Assembly (NCBI RefSeq): GCF_022829725.1
Contig: NZ_JAKSYG010000256.1
Span: 394,686-458,685 of the forward strand
DNA from: Methylobacterium sp. E-005
Lineage (GTDB): Bacteria > Pseudomonadota > Alphaproteobacteria > Rhizobiales > Beijerinckiaceae
Direction of reading: 5' to 3'
Length of the DNA: 64,000 nucleotides
The stretch's first letter is position 1. Each line of letters opens with the position of its first letter. Made by a program: the position numbers and the translations under genes. Under the pieces are notes generated by a model. That model was not told the DNA's origin. It did not search any database and was given only the letters and a program-made list of their open reading frames with translations. Below, in pieces: positions 1-8,582 of the stretch.

Positions 1-217
1 CGCGCAGCCCCTTTTCGGGAGCGCGCGGCTGTCTAGCATGGCGCCCCGACCTGTCAAACGCATTGCGGTGACAAAGACCTTCGATTCATCGACCAATAAA
101 CAGGGAACGTCGCGCTTGATTTGCCGGGGTGCGCGATCCGGGCATCGGAGGTTATTTTGCGCTGGAATTCCGCCAGCATTCGACGGAAAGCTTGGCGCTC
201 GGAACGGACGAAAGATC

Positions 218-502
218 ATGGCCGACGAGACCGAACCCAGCGTGATCGACGAGGCGCTCGCCCGTCTGGAGGCGGCGGTGAACCGCATGGATGCCGTCGT
301 GCAGCATCGCCTGGATGTCGCCGCCCAGCCGGATGACCGCGACGCCGAACTCGCCTTGATGGACGAGGATCGCGCCCGGCTCGCCGCCGCCCTCGACGCG
401 GCCAGCGCCCGGCTCGCGGAGGTCACCGCCACGACCGGCGAGGTCGGGCACCGTCTCGATCGTGCGATCGAGACCGTCCAGGACGTCCTCGGGCGGGCCT
501 GA
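218..502 (+). CDS. DUF4164 family protein
   Basis: A 94-residue, Ala/Arg/Glu-rich protein that reads as one long amphipathic helix or coiled coil (heptad-like Leu and Ala from about residue 10 to 90). No transmembrane segment or signal peptide is visible. The ATG at 218 is preferred because upstream in-frame codons read as low-complexity, non-protein-like sequence. It lies 38 bp before zapA in the same direction. A DUF4164 protein directly before zapA is a common Rhizobiales arrangement, so a link to cell division is inferred from neighbourhood only. The opposite-strand neighbour to the left is outside the window. Confidence 0.8.
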   Translation: MADETEPSVIDEALARLEAAVNRMDAVVQHRLDVAAQPDDRDAELALMDEDRARLAAALDAASARLAEVTATTGEVGHRLDRAIETVQDVLGRA

Positions 503-540
503 TCGGGTCGTCCATCCCTCGGAGCTTTCCGGAGCCGCCC

Positions 541-909
541 TTGCCGCAGATCAACGTGACCATCGACGGCCGCAATTACCGCATGGCCTGCGGTGAGGGC
601 GAGGAGGCGCATCTCACCGAGCTCGCCGCGAGCCTCGACGGGCGCATCGGCGAGATGCGCAAGAGTTTCGGCGAGATCGGCGATATGCGCCTGCAGGTGA
701 TGGCGTCGCTGACGATCGCGGATGAACTGGCGGAGCTGCGCCGGCGGTTGGCCGGGCTGGAAGCGGAAGTCGCAACGCTGCGTACCGCCGCTGCGGCGGC
801 CGAGCGGGCGCGCACGGAGGATGCAGAACGGGCCGCGGCGGGCATGGGCCGCGCGGCCGACCGGATCGGCAAGATGGCGGAGGCGCTGGGTGGAATGTCG
901 CGGGGCTGA
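541..909 (+). CDS. zapA: cell division protein ZapA
   Basis: A 122-residue ZapA-family protein, which in characterised bacteria binds FtsZ and promotes bundling of FtsZ filaments at the division site. The N-terminal globular part begins PQINVTIDGRNYRMACGEGE, typical of the family, with the LAASLDGRIGEMR stretch after it. It is followed by a long C-terminal coiled coil (about residues 65-120, rich in Ala, Glu and Arg). The start is TTG at 541, because the family N-terminus begins exactly there and no ATG lies nearby. The length is slightly above the usual ~100-110 residues because of the extended coiled coil. It is probably co-transcribed with the DUF4164 gene. Confidence 0.9.
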   Translation: MPQINVTIDGRNYRMACGEGEEAHLTELAASLDGRIGEMRKSFGEIGDMRLQVMASLTIADELAELRRRLAGLEAEVATLRTAAAAAERARTEDAERAAAGMGRAADRIGKMAEALGGMSRG

Positions 910-1089
910 CAGGCCGGCCTGCCCCCTGACCGTCGCGTTCCACTCGATCGAGCTGTCCCACCGTATGCATGACCGCCGGCCACAAGCGGCGCAGCAATTA
1001 CGGTGACCGTGACCCTCGCATCGCCACATCTGAGCAGGCCGACCGCCCCGCTCCGAAGCAGGCGTGCGACGACCACCGGTCATCCATCG

Positions 1090-1758
1090 TCACCCCGTCT
1101 CCGCGATATACCGCCCCAATGCCACAGCCGCCCGCAGCATGTGCGCCCTCATGCGCCGGGCGGCCGTCTCGCCATCGCCCTCGGCGATGGCCGCCAGGAT
1201 CTCGCCGTGCTCGTCATGCGAGCGGCGAATGCGATCGGCGTGGCGCAGCTGCGTCCGGCGAAAGGCGGCAAGGCGCTCACGGATCGCCAGAGCCTGCTCG
1301 GCCATGAAGCCGTTGTGGGTCGCCGTATAGAGCGCCTCGTGAAAGGCACGGTTGAAGCGGTCGTAGGCGTCGATGTCCCCGTCCCGGACTGCGTCGGCGG
1401 ATTGAGCGTGGAGTTCCATCAAGTCCCCCCGCTCGAGGGGGGTCATCCGATAGGTGGCGAGACGCGCACACATCGCTTCGATCTCGGCGGTGGTCTCGAA
1501 CATATCGGCGATGCGCTGCGGCGTCAGCCGCGCGACGACGACGCCCCGGCGCGGCCGAATTTCCACCAGCCCCGAGGCCGCGAGTTGCCGCAGCGCCTCC
1601 CGCACGGGCGTGCGCGAGGCCCCGTAGCGCTGCGCCAGATTCTGCTCGTCGAGGGCCGTGCCCGCCGCGATCGAGCCCGACGTGATGGCATCGGTGAGCG
1701 CATCGCGGATCCGGTCCGAAAGCAGTCCCGTGTCGATCTTTTGAAAGTCGCCGTGCAT
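1090..1758 (-). CDS. GntR-family transcriptional regulator, FCD subfamily (probable malonate regulator)
   Basis: A 222-residue regulator with an N-terminal winged helix (about residues 10-75; LAQRYGASRTPVREALRQLA is the recognition-helix signature of GntR proteins). A C-terminal all-helical FCD ligand domain follows. The His residues expected to bind a metal are visible in FNRAFHEALY, HDEHGEILAAI and RAHMLRA. It lies 112 bp downstream of the malonate transporter genes on the same strand and next to the mdc operon, so it is inferred to be the malonate-responsive repressor of the locus, analogous to MdcY or MatR. The start is ATG; a CATACG motif lies just upstream (1842-1847). Confidence 0.88.
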   Translation of the reverse strand: MHGDFQKIDTGLLSDRIRDALTDAITSGSIAAGTALDEQNLAQRYGASRTPVREALRQLAASGLVEIRPRRGVVVARLTPQRIADMFETTAEIEAMCARLATYRMTPLERGDLMELHAQSADAVRDGDIDAYDRFNRAFHEALYTATHNGFMAEQALAIRERLAAFRRTQLRHADRIRRSHDEHGEILAAIAEGDGETAARRMRAHMLRAAVALGRYIAETG

Positions 1759-1870
1759 CCGCTGATCCTAAACCAATCCGCGCGCCGCGGCTTCAAGACC
1801 ATGGGGCAAACGAAGCAGTCCTCACTTCCCATCCACCGGATCATACGCTTCCAGTCATCCGGAACTCCGG

Positions 1871-2656
1871 TCAGCCAACCAGGGCTCGCACGGCCAGGAA
1901 CAGGATCGAGGGCCCGACCAGACAGCCGATGCCGGTATGGAAGGTTGCCGTCAGGGCGCCGTAGGGCACCAGCTTGGGATCGGTCGCGGCAAGGCCCCCG
2001 GCGACGCCGCTGACCGTTCCCATCAAGCCGCCATACGCCATGGCGGAGCGCGGATTGTCGAGGCCGATCAACCGCGCCACCAGCGGCGTGCCGACCATGA
2101 CCATCACTGCCTTGGTCACACCCGTCGCGATCGAGAGGGCCATGACCGTCGAATCGGCGCCGATTGCCGCGCCGGTCACGGGCCCCACGATGTAGGTGAT
2201 CGCCCCGGCGCCGATCGTCGTGATCGAGACCGCATCGTGATACCCGAACGCCACCGCCGTCAGGGTGCCGACGATGAAGGGCAGGATCGTCCCGAGGGCG
2301 AGGGCGAGCACACCCAGCAGTCCGGCCCGCCGGGCCTCGATGACGTCCACCTCGAAAGCCGTGGCCACGATGGCGAAATCGCGGAGCATCGCCCCGCCCA
2401 TGACACCGATGCCGGCGAGCGCCGGGATGTCGGCGAGCCCCTTCTTTCCACCGGTGTAGAGCCCGCCGACATAGGCCAGCACCAGACCCAGCACGATGGC
2501 GATGGCGGAGCCATGAACCCGCCCATTGGTGAGATACTTGGCGGCGTAGTTCGAGACGAGGATCAGCGCCCCGATCACCGCGAAGGCGGCCACGAGGCTC
2601 TGCTCGACTAAGACGTGCTCGATGCCGTGCCAGATCCTGTGATCCATCGCGCTCAC
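1871..2656 (-). CDS. madM: malonate transporter subunit MadM
   Basis: A 261-residue, strongly hydrophobic polytopic membrane protein. Several Gly/Ala-rich helices (such as IAIVLGLVLAYVGGLYTGGKK and GAITYIVGPVTGAAIGADS) fit MadM, the larger subunit of the sodium-linked malonate carrier. The start is GTG, sharing a 4-base GTGA overlap with the end of madL, and an AAGGAG ribosome site sits inside the madL tail, so translation is coupled. MadL and MadM act together to import malonate for the decarboxylase encoded divergently. The assignment rests on fold, pairing with MadL and mdc context. Confidence 0.9.
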   Translation of the reverse strand: MSAMDHRIWHGIEHVLVEQSLVAAFAVIGALILVSNYAAKYLTNGRVHGSAIAIVLGLVLAYVGGLYTGGKKGLADIPALAGIGVMGGAMLRDFAIVATAFEVDVIEARRAGLLGVLALALGTILPFIVGTLTAVAFGYHDAVSITTIGAGAITYIVGPVTGAAIGADSTVMALSIATGVTKAVMVMVGTPLVARLIGLDNPRSAMAYGGLMGTVSGVAGGLAATDPKLVPYGALTATFHTGIGCLVGPSILFLAVRALVG

Positions 2657-3219
2657 TCCTTACCGGCAAGGGAGGCGGCAGGCCGACCGAGCGCGGCCGG
2701 TTCGGCATCGCCCTCGATCACCGATCCACCCTGCTCGACCGTGGCGCTGCCGGGATCGCGGCGGCCGATCCGGCTGAGCAGCGCCACCGCGCCGAAGCAC
2801 AGGACCAGCGAGCCCGTGGCAGCGATCAGCACGATCGGGCCGCCGCTCATCGCGGCGACCACGTTCTGCTGGGCCGCCATGGCGACCACGATCGGGATGT
2901 ACATGCCGGCCCAGAACTCGACGCCGAACTGGACGCCCCTGGTCAGCTGGCCCCGCCGGGACAGCCAGAGGCGCGCCGCGATGAGCAGAATCATCGCGAT
3001 GCCGACGCCGCCGACATTGGCTTTCACGCCGATAAGGAGACCGAGGAGATCGCCGAGATAGACGCCGATCAGCGTACAGGCGGCGAGCAGCGCGACACCG
3101 AGGACGATCATCGGCGTTGTCCAGCCGGTACGGCCGGCATTCGGGCGCATGACGGCCCCAGTCTCGACGCGCAGGGCATCAAGCGTCTCCTTCCCGATCC
3201 GGCTCGTCGGACGTTCCAC
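2653..3219 (-). CDS. madL: malonate transporter subunit MadL
   Basis: A hydrophobic protein of about 188 residues with roughly four membrane helices (starting PMIVLGVALLAACTLIGVYL), then GVKANVGGVGIAMILLIAARLW, matching the small malonate-carrier subunit MadL. It is longer than the typical ~130-140 residue MadL at both ends. The GTG at 3219 gives the full length; an alternative ATG at 3150 starts just before the first membrane helix and may be the true start, as neither has a clear ribosome site. The C-terminal ~35 residues are hydrophilic. It is first gene of the leftward madL-madM unit and diverges from mdcA. Confidence 0.85.
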   Translation of the reverse strand: MERPTSRIGKETLDALRVETGAVMRPNAGRTGWTTPMIVLGVALLAACTLIGVYLGDLLGLLIGVKANVGGVGIAMILLIAARLWLSRRGQLTRGVQFGVEFWAGMYIPIVVAMAAQQNVVAAMSGGPIVLIAATGSLVLCFGAVALLSRIGRRDPGSATVEQGGSVIEGDAEPAALGRPAASLAGKE

Positions 3220-3338
3220 AAATTATGCAGGATGTTGACAGGCTGGCAATCCCGCATACGGAACCGTGATCGAAAGCGGTTTGAAAATACTTGCGCCTGG
3301 GTTATCTGCATGGTGGCATACGGAGAAAGGGCGCACGG
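3220..3338. promoter_or_regulatory. divergent control region between madL and mdcA
   Basis: This 119-bp spacer must carry both promoters of the malonate locus. The 8-base motif GCATACGG occurs twice in direct orientation, at 3254-3261 and 3316-3323 (62 bp apart), and its CATACG core recurs at 1842-1847 upstream of the GntR gene. Rightward promoter candidates are TTGACA at 3235-3240 with TACGGA 16 bp later, and TTGAAA at 3281-3286 with TTATCT 15 bp later. The second motif copy sits just before the GGAGAAAGG ribosome site of mdcA, a suitable position for a repressor. Operator function is inference. Confidence 0.5.
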
Positions 3339-4985
3339 ATGACCGAGTGGCGCGGCGAGAGGCAGGCCCGCGATGCCCGCCTCGAGGCGGGGCGCACCTT
3401 CGCCGACGGCAAGGTCGTGCCGGCCAGCGCAGTCGTCGACTTGCTTGAAGCAATCCTGCGACCCGGCGATCGCGTCTGCCTCGAGGGCGACAACCAGAAG
3501 CAGGCCGACTGTCTCGCCCGCGGCCTCAGCGCCTGCGATCCCGGCAAGATCCACGATCTCCATATGGTCCAGTCGGGGGTGGTGCTGCCGGAGCATCTCG
3601 ACGTGTTCGAAACCGGCATCGCCAAGCGGCTCGACTATTCCTATTCCGGCCCGCAGGGCGCCCGCATCGCCAAGATGTTGTACGGCGGCCAGATTCAGCT
3701 CGGGGCGGTGCATACCTACCTCGAACTGTTCGCCCGCTACTTCATCGATCTGACGCCCAACGTCGCGTTGATCGCCGGCGTCTCGGCCGACCGCCACGGA
3801 AACCTCTACACGGGCCCCAACACCGAGGACACGCCGACCGTCGTGGAGGCCACGGCCTTCAAGAACGGCGTCGTGGTCGCGCAGGTGAACGAGATCGTCG
3901 ACACCGTCCCCCGGGTCGATATACCCGGCGACCGCGTGGACTTCGTGGTCGAGGCCGATACCCCCTTCTACGTGGAGCCGCTGTTCACCCGCGATCCGGC
4001 GGCCATGACCGAGACCCAGATCCTCATCGCCATGATGGCGATCAAGGGGATCTACGCCGAGTACGGCATCCGCCGCCTCAACCACGGGATCGGGTTCGGC
4101 ACGGCGGCGATCGAGCTGCTGCTGCCGACCTACGGCGAGAAGCTCGGGCTCAAGGGGAAGATCGCGACCCATTGGGCGCTCAACCCGCACCCGACGCTGA
4201 TCCCCGCGATCGAGTCCGGCTGGGTGAAGCAGATCCACTGCTTCGGCTCCGAAGTCGGCATGGACCGCTACATCCGCGAGCGGCCCGACATCTTTTTCAC
4301 AGGTTTGGACGGGAGTCTGCGGTCGAATCGGGCCTTCTGTCAGACGGCCGGGCTCTACGCCTGTGACATGTTCATCGGGGCGACGCTTCAGATCGACCTG
4401 ATGGGCCATTCCTCGACGGTGACGCAGTCGCGGGTCGCGGGCTTCGGCGGCGCGCCCAACATGGGCTCCGATCCCCACGGCCGCCGCCACCCATCCGATG
4501 CCTGGATGAAGGCGGGTCGCGAGGGGCAGATCGTCGGCGATCCGGCTTTGATGCGCGGGCGCAAGGTGGTCGTGCAGCTGGTCGAGACCTTCGGCGACAA
4601 GCTGGTGCCGACCTTCGTGGAGAAGCTCGACGCCCTGGAGCTCGCCAAAAAGATCGGCCTCGAACTGGCGCCGGTCATGATCTACGCGGACGACGTGACC
4701 CATATCGTCACCGAGGAGGGCATCGCCAACCTTCTGCTCTGCCGGGATGCCGACGAGCGCGAACAGGCGATCCGAGGGGTAGCCGGTTACACCGAGGTGG
4801 GACGCGGCCGCGACCGGGCGAAGGTCGAGGAACTGCGCGCCCGGGGCATCATCCGTCGGCCGGAGGATCTCGGCATCGAGCCGCTGGACGCCGACCGGGC
4901 CTTACTGGCCGCGAAGTCGATCAAGGATCTGGTTCACTGGTCCGGTGGCCTCTACGAACCGCCGGCGAAGTTCCGGAACTGGTAG
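3339..4985 (+). CDS. mdcA: malonate decarboxylase alpha subunit (acyl-carrier-protein transferase)
   Basis: A 548-residue protein of the MdcA family. MdcA moves malonate onto the acyl carrier subunit by exchange with acetate, forming malonyl-S-ACP for decarboxylation. It has the full family length and typical stretches such as LEGDNQKQADCLARGL near the N-terminus and VETFGDKLVPTFVEKLDAL plus DVTHIVTEEGIANLL near the C-terminus. The ATG at 3339 is chosen over an upstream GTG because GGAGAAAGG precedes it at good spacing and the family begins there. It is the first gene of mdcACDEGH. Only 62 bp separate it from mdcC, so mdcB, often found in that position, is absent here. Confidence 0.96.
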   Translation: MTEWRGERQARDARLEAGRTFADGKVVPASAVVDLLEAILRPGDRVCLEGDNQKQADCLARGLSACDPGKIHDLHMVQSGVVLPEHLDVFETGIAKRLDYSYSGPQGARIAKMLYGGQIQLGAVHTYLELFARYFIDLTPNVALIAGVSADRHGNLYTGPNTEDTPTVVEATAFKNGVVVAQVNEIVDTVPRVDIPGDRVDFVVEADTPFYVEPLFTRDPAAMTETQILIAMMAIKGIYAEYGIRRLNHGIGFGTAAIELLLPTYGEKLGLKGKIATHWALNPHPTLIPAIESGWVKQIHCFGSEVGMDRYIRERPDIFFTGLDGSLRSNRAFCQTAGLYACDMFIGATLQIDLMGHSSTVTQSRVAGFGGAPNMGSDPHGRRHPSDAWMKAGREGQIVGDPALMRGRKVVVQLVETFGDKLVPTFVEKLDALELAKKIGLELAPVMIYADDVTHIVTEEGIANLLLCRDADEREQAIRGVAGYTEVGRGRDRAKVEELRARGIIRRPEDLGIEPLDADRALLAAKSIKDLVHWSGGLYEPPAKFRNW

Positions 4986-5047
4986 TTTAGACCGTAAGAC
5001 CCCCCTCCCTACAGCGGAAGGCGGGTTGCCCTTCGAGGAACAGTCGG

Positions 5048-5356
5048 ATGGAATCCCTGACCTTCCGCCACACCACCCGGAAGCCGCTGCCCGGCTCGGT
5101 GCCGGACGCGATCACCGGCGTTGTCGCGTCCGGCAATCTGGAGATTTTGCTGGAACGGGTTCTGCCACCGGATGCCTGCGAGGTCGCCATCGAGACGCCG
5201 ATCGCAGGCTACGGCGACGTCTGGGCGGCTGTGGTGGCGGATTTCGTGGCCCGGGCGCAGCCCGGCGGCATCCGAATCAGCATCAATGACGGCGGTGCCC
5301 GCCCCGATACGGTGTCGCTGCGCCTGCTTCAGGGCGCCCGGCTGATGGAGGCCTGA
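5048..5356 (+). CDS. mdcC: malonate decarboxylase acyl carrier protein (delta subunit)
   Basis: A 102-residue acyl carrier protein that carries the 2'-(5''-phosphoribosyl)-3'-dephospho-CoA arm in malonate decarboxylases. The serine expected to take the prosthetic group is Ser28 in the VVASGNLEILLE motif. The rest (AIETPIAGYGDVWAAVVADF and the C-terminal ISINDGGARPDTVSLRL) matches MdcC. It ends 2 bp before mdcD, consistent with one transcript. It must be modified by MdcG using a precursor made by MdcB, which is not encoded nearby. Confidence 0.95.
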   Translation: MESLTFRHTTRKPLPGSVPDAITGVVASGNLEILLERVLPPDACEVAIETPIAGYGDVWAAVVADFVARAQPGGIRISINDGGARPDTVSLRLLQGARLMEA

Positions 5357-5358
5357 GC

Positions 5359-6288
5359 ATGGCTGGCGACCGCGCCGCGAGCATCGATCCGAACGCCCTG
5401 AGCTGGTACGAGGCGTCTGCCCGCCAGCGCGTGGTGGCGCTCGTCGACCCGGGCACGTTTCAGGAGATCCTGCCGCCGGCCGAACGGCGGATGAGCCCAC
5501 ATCTGCCGCTGTTCGACCTGCCCCGCGCCTTCGACGACGGCATCGTGGTCGGCCGCGCGACCCTCGACGGCAGCCGCATCCTGATCGCCGCCCAGGAGGG
5601 CCGCTTCATGGGTGGTGCCTTCGGCGAGATCCACGGGGCCAAGCTGGTCGGCCTGCTGCGCGCCGCATTGGAGCTGAAGCCCCGGGCGGTGCTGATCCTG
5701 TTCGACACCGGCGGCGTGCGCCTGCAGGAGGCCAATGCCGGCGAGACCGCCATCGCCGAGACCATGCGGGCGATCGTCGATGTCCGCGCGGCCGGCATCC
5801 CGGTGATCGGACTGATCGGCGGGCGAGCCGGGTGCTACGGCGGCGGCGGCCTCATCGCCGGCACCTGCTCGCGGCTCGCCGTCTCGGAGGGTGGACGCAT
5901 CTCGGTCTCGGGGCCGGAGGTGATCGAGACCAACAAGGGGGCCGAGGAATTCGATTCCCGCGACCGCGCGCTCGTCTGGCGGACAATGGGCGGCAAGCAT
6001 CGGCGGCTGACCGGCGGCGCCGACGCCTTCTGCGCGGACACGGTCCCGGCCTTCCGACAGGCGGCCCTGGCGCTGATCGGCCGGGCCCCGGCCTTCGATC
6101 GCGACACCCTGGAGGCCGAGCAGGCACGGCTCGAAGACCGGCTCGCGCGCTTCGGCGATTGCCGTGACGCGACGGATGTGTGGCGGCGGCTCGGCGTCAA
6201 CGACCCGGAGGCGGTACCGGCGATGGATACGGACGCCTTCGACGCGACCGTGGCCCGGGTGAGGGAGGCGGACCATGACGCTCGCTGA
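5359..6288 (+). CDS. mdcD: malonate decarboxylase beta subunit (malonyl-S-ACP decarboxylase)
   Basis: A 309-residue subunit with the carboxyltransferase/crotonase-like fold that, with MdcE, releases CO2 from malonyl-S-ACP. Glycine-rich loops typical of the family are seen in FDTGGVRLQEANAGE, then GGRAGCYGGGGLIAGTCSRLA, then SVSGPEVIETNKGAEEFDSRD. The length is normal for MdcD. The ATG at 5359 lies 2 bp after the mdcC stop. The 3' end overlaps mdcE by 14 bp, so the two decarboxylase subunits are probably translated together. Confidence 0.95.
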   Translation: MAGDRAASIDPNALSWYEASARQRVVALVDPGTFQEILPPAERRMSPHLPLFDLPRAFDDGIVVGRATLDGSRILIAAQEGRFMGGAFGEIHGAKLVGLLRAALELKPRAVLILFDTGGVRLQEANAGETAIAETMRAIVDVRAAGIPVIGLIGGRAGCYGGGGLIAGTCSRLAVSEGGRISVSGPEVIETNKGAEEFDSRDRALVWRTMGGKHRRLTGGADAFCADTVPAFRQAALALIGRAPAFDRDTLEAEQARLEDRLARFGDCRDATDVWRRLGVNDPEAVPAMDTDAFDATVARVREADHDAR

Positions 6289-6991
6289 GATCCTGGCTTC
6301 GCTGTTCCCCGAGGGGCACGACGTCACGGTCAGGGATGGGCTGGTGAGCGGGGCCGGGCCCCTTTCGGGCGGCCGCATCACCGTCATCGGCATCGACGGC
6401 GATACCCCGCTCGGGGTCGACGGCGCGCTCCAGCTGTCGCGGTGCGTGCTCGACGCGATCCGGGCTGGCGACGGAGCGCCGATCCTGGTTGCGGTCGATT
6501 CCGACAGCCAGCGCATGAGCCGGCGGGACGAGCTGCTCGGGCTCAACGAATGCCTTGCCCACCTTGCCAAGGCGCTGCTGTTGGCGGACCGTTCGGGCCA
6601 TCCGACGATCGGGCTGATTTACGGCCACTCGGCCGCAGGCGCGTTCATCGCGACGGCGCTGGCCACGCGGATCCTGGCGGCTCTGCCGGGGGCCAACCCG
6701 AGCGTGATGGACCTGCCCTCGGTCGCCCGGGTGACCAAGCTGCCCCTCGACAAGCTCGAGGACATGGCGAAATCGACACCGGTCTTCGCCCCCGGCCTCG
6801 ACAACATGGTGGCGACGGGCGCTGTCCACGTCGTCCTCGACCCGGACAAACCCCTCGTCGATCAAATCCGCGACCTCATCGCCGATAGGGAACCGGGCGA
6901 TGCGCGCGACCGCCTCGGCGCGGAGCGTGGCGGCCGCCCGGTGGCGCGGGACGTCGCCCGGGCGGTGATCGATCAGGCGCGTCGCGGCTGA
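6275..6991 (+). CDS. mdcE: malonate decarboxylase gamma subunit
   Basis: A 238-residue MdcE, the partner of MdcD in the malonyl-S-ACP decarboxylase component. Family stretches include VDSDSQRMSRRDELLGLNE, then IYGHSAAGAFIATALATRI, then PSVARVTKLPLDKLEDMAK. The ATG at 6275 lies inside the end of mdcD with a GGGAGG ribosome site. The next gene, mdcG, begins 8 bp after the stop. The C-terminus (ARDVARAVIDQARRG) is hydrophilic. Function is assigned from family and operon position with high confidence. Confidence 0.94.
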   Translation: MTLAEILASLFPEGHDVTVRDGLVSGAGPLSGGRITVIGIDGDTPLGVDGALQLSRCVLDAIRAGDGAPILVAVDSDSQRMSRRDELLGLNECLAHLAKALLLADRSGHPTIGLIYGHSAAGAFIATALATRILAALPGANPSVMDLPSVARVTKLPLDKLEDMAKSTPVFAPGLDNMVATGAVHVVLDPDKPLVDQIRDLIADREPGDARDRLGAERGGRPVARDVARAVIDQARRG

Positions 6992-6999
6992 GGCCGGTC

Positions 7000-7659
7000 G
7001 TGGCTGGGCCCTTTCGGCGCCACGATCTCGTCCGGATCGATCCCGAGATCTGGGCCGCATGGCTCGGGACCCGTCTGGATCTCGCGGGTCTTCGCCATCT
7101 CGACCGTTGGGCCGGTGCGGGCCGCCCGCTGATCGTGCGGCGGCGCGTGCCGGGGGAAACCGGCCCCGCGATACCCCTCGGCCTGCCGATGCCACCGGCA
7201 GACGGCAAGCGCCGGATCGGTCTCGCCCTGCCGGCCGCCGCGCTGACATCGATGCCGGCCCCCGATCTGTCCGAGGCTGGGAGCCATGCTCCGGCGGCTT
7301 GGCGTCCGACCCTCATGGCCCTTCGCGCACTCAGCCACGATCACGGTCTTGCGCCGCGGCCGTTCGGCAGCCTGCTCTGGCAGGCCGTCACCGGCCTGAC
7401 CTATCTCAGCCCGACCTCGGATCTCGATCTGCTCTGGCCCTGCCCGGAGCCAATCCCGTCTGGATTTCTCGCCAGCCTTGACGCGATCGCCCGACACGCC
7501 CCGATGCGCATCGACGGGGAGATCCTGCTTCCGGACGGCACGGGCTTGCACTGGCGTGAGCTGCGTGAGGCACCGGAGGGCGGTTCGATCCTGGCCAAGA
7601 CGCCTGAGGGCGTGACGCTCAGATCCGTCGCCACCCTGCGCGAACCGGTCACCGCATGA
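7000..7659 (+). CDS. mdcG: malonate decarboxylase holo-ACP synthase (phosphoribosyl-dephospho-CoA transferase)
   Basis: A 219-residue nucleotidyltransferase-type enzyme that attaches the phosphoribosyl-dephospho-CoA arm to the serine of MdcC. The metal-binding acidic pair is visible as SDLDLLW (Asp141 and Asp143), preceded by PFGSLLWQ, both typical of MdcG. The start is GTG at 7000, 8 bp after mdcE; no ATG is available. The stop overlaps the ATG of mdcH (ATGA), implying translational coupling. Confidence 0.92.
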   Translation: MAGPFRRHDLVRIDPEIWAAWLGTRLDLAGLRHLDRWAGAGRPLIVRRRVPGETGPAIPLGLPMPPADGKRRIGLALPAAALTSMPAPDLSEAGSHAPAAWRPTLMALRALSHDHGLAPRPFGSLLWQAVTGLTYLSPTSDLDLLWPCPEPIPSGFLASLDAIARHAPMRIDGEILLPDGTGLHWRELREAPEGGSILAKTPEGVTLRSVATLREPVTA

Positions 7660-8582
7660 CGCTGGCACTCCTCCTCTCCGGCCAGGGCGGCCAGCATCCT
7701 GGCATGTTCGACCGGACGGCCGACCATCCGGAGACGCAGGCGATCTTCGCATCCGCCAAGCCGCTCCTCGGGGGCGTCGATCCGCGCGACCTCGTCCGGC
7801 AGGGCGGCGAGGCCCTGCACGCGAATCGAACCGGCCAGATCCTGTGCTGCTTGGCGGCCCTGGCCTCCTGGCGAGCGTTGGGCGGCGCCGTGACCGGCCG
7901 CACGATCGTGGCGGGCTACAGCATCGGCGATCTGGCGGCCTGGGGCGTCACCGGTCGGCTCGCTCCGGCGGACGTTTTGAAGCTCGCGGCGCGGCGGGCG
8001 GAGGCCATGGACAAGGCCTCGGGCACCGGGTTCGGGCTCGCGGGAATCCGTGGTCTCGGACTCGATGCGCTGCAAGCGCTGGCGGTTCGACACGCGTGCC
8101 ACCTCGCCATCCGCAATGCCGCCGATAGCGGCGTCGTCGGCGGTGCACGCGACGATCTGGAGGCGCTGTGTCGCGCAGCACACGAGCGGGGGGCGCAGCG
8201 GGCGGTTGTGCTTCCGGTTCACACCCCGTCGCACACGCCCATGCTGGCGGCGGCCTCGGACGCGTTTCGAGACGCCCTGGGCCAGATGCCCACCCAGCGC
8301 CCGCCGCCCGGAGCGCCGCGCCTCGTGAGCGGGCTGGACGGCGCGGTCGTGTTCCGCAGCGACGACGGGCTGGACAAGCTGGCGAAGCAGATCTCGCACT
8401 GCATCGACTGGGCCGCCTGCCTGGAGGCCTGCCGCGAGTACGGGGCGGACCACGTGCTGGAACTCGGCCCCGGACACGCCCTTGCCACCATGGCCAGATC
8501 GGCTCTGCCGGGCGCCAAGGTTCACGCGCTCGAGGAGTTCAGATCGATCGCCGGGGTCGCCGACTGGCTCGGCCGTCCATAG
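7656..8582 (+). CDS. mdcH: malonate decarboxylase epsilon subunit (malonyl-CoA:ACP transacylase)
   Basis: A 308-residue malonyl/acyl transferase of the FabD fold. It loads malonyl groups onto the carrier protein to start the acetyl-/malonyl-ACP cycle. The GQGGQHPGM oxyanion motif is at residues 9-17, the catalytic serine is Ser89 in GYSIGD, and the partner His lies in the VHTPSHTPML stretch. It is the last gene of the operon. About 160 bp follow before gmd without an obvious strong hairpin. Family assignment is secure. Confidence 0.94.
   Translation: MTLALLLSGQGGQHPGMFDRTADHPETQAIFASAKPLLGGVDPRDLVRQGGEALHANRTGQILCCLAALASWRALGGAVTGRTIVAGYSIGDLAAWGVTGRLAPADVLKLAARRAEAMDKASGTGFGLAGIRGLGLDALQALAVRHACHLAIRNAADSGVVGGARDDLEALCRAAHERGAQRAVVLPVHTPSHTPMLAAASDAFRDALGQMPTQRPPPGAPRLVSGLDGAVVFRSDDGLDKLAKQISHCIDWAACLEACREYGADHVLELGPGHALATMARSALPGAKVHALEEFRSIAGVADWLGRP

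Noticed and set aside
910..1089. Possible 6S RNA after zapA
   Set aside because: 6S RNA often follows zapA, but I could not recognise the conserved stems or open-bubble consensus in these 180 bp, so it is not annotated. A covariance-model search would decide.
1003..2013. Long open frame on the + strand, 336 codons
   Set aside because: It is the shadow of the GntR and madM genes on the other strand; its translation is Arg/Pro/His-rich and has no domain.
3108..4703. Very long leftward open frame (531 codons) opposite mdcA
   Set aside because: High-GC codon bias opens antisense frames; the product is Arg/Asp/His-rich without motifs while mdcA on the + strand is a full family member.
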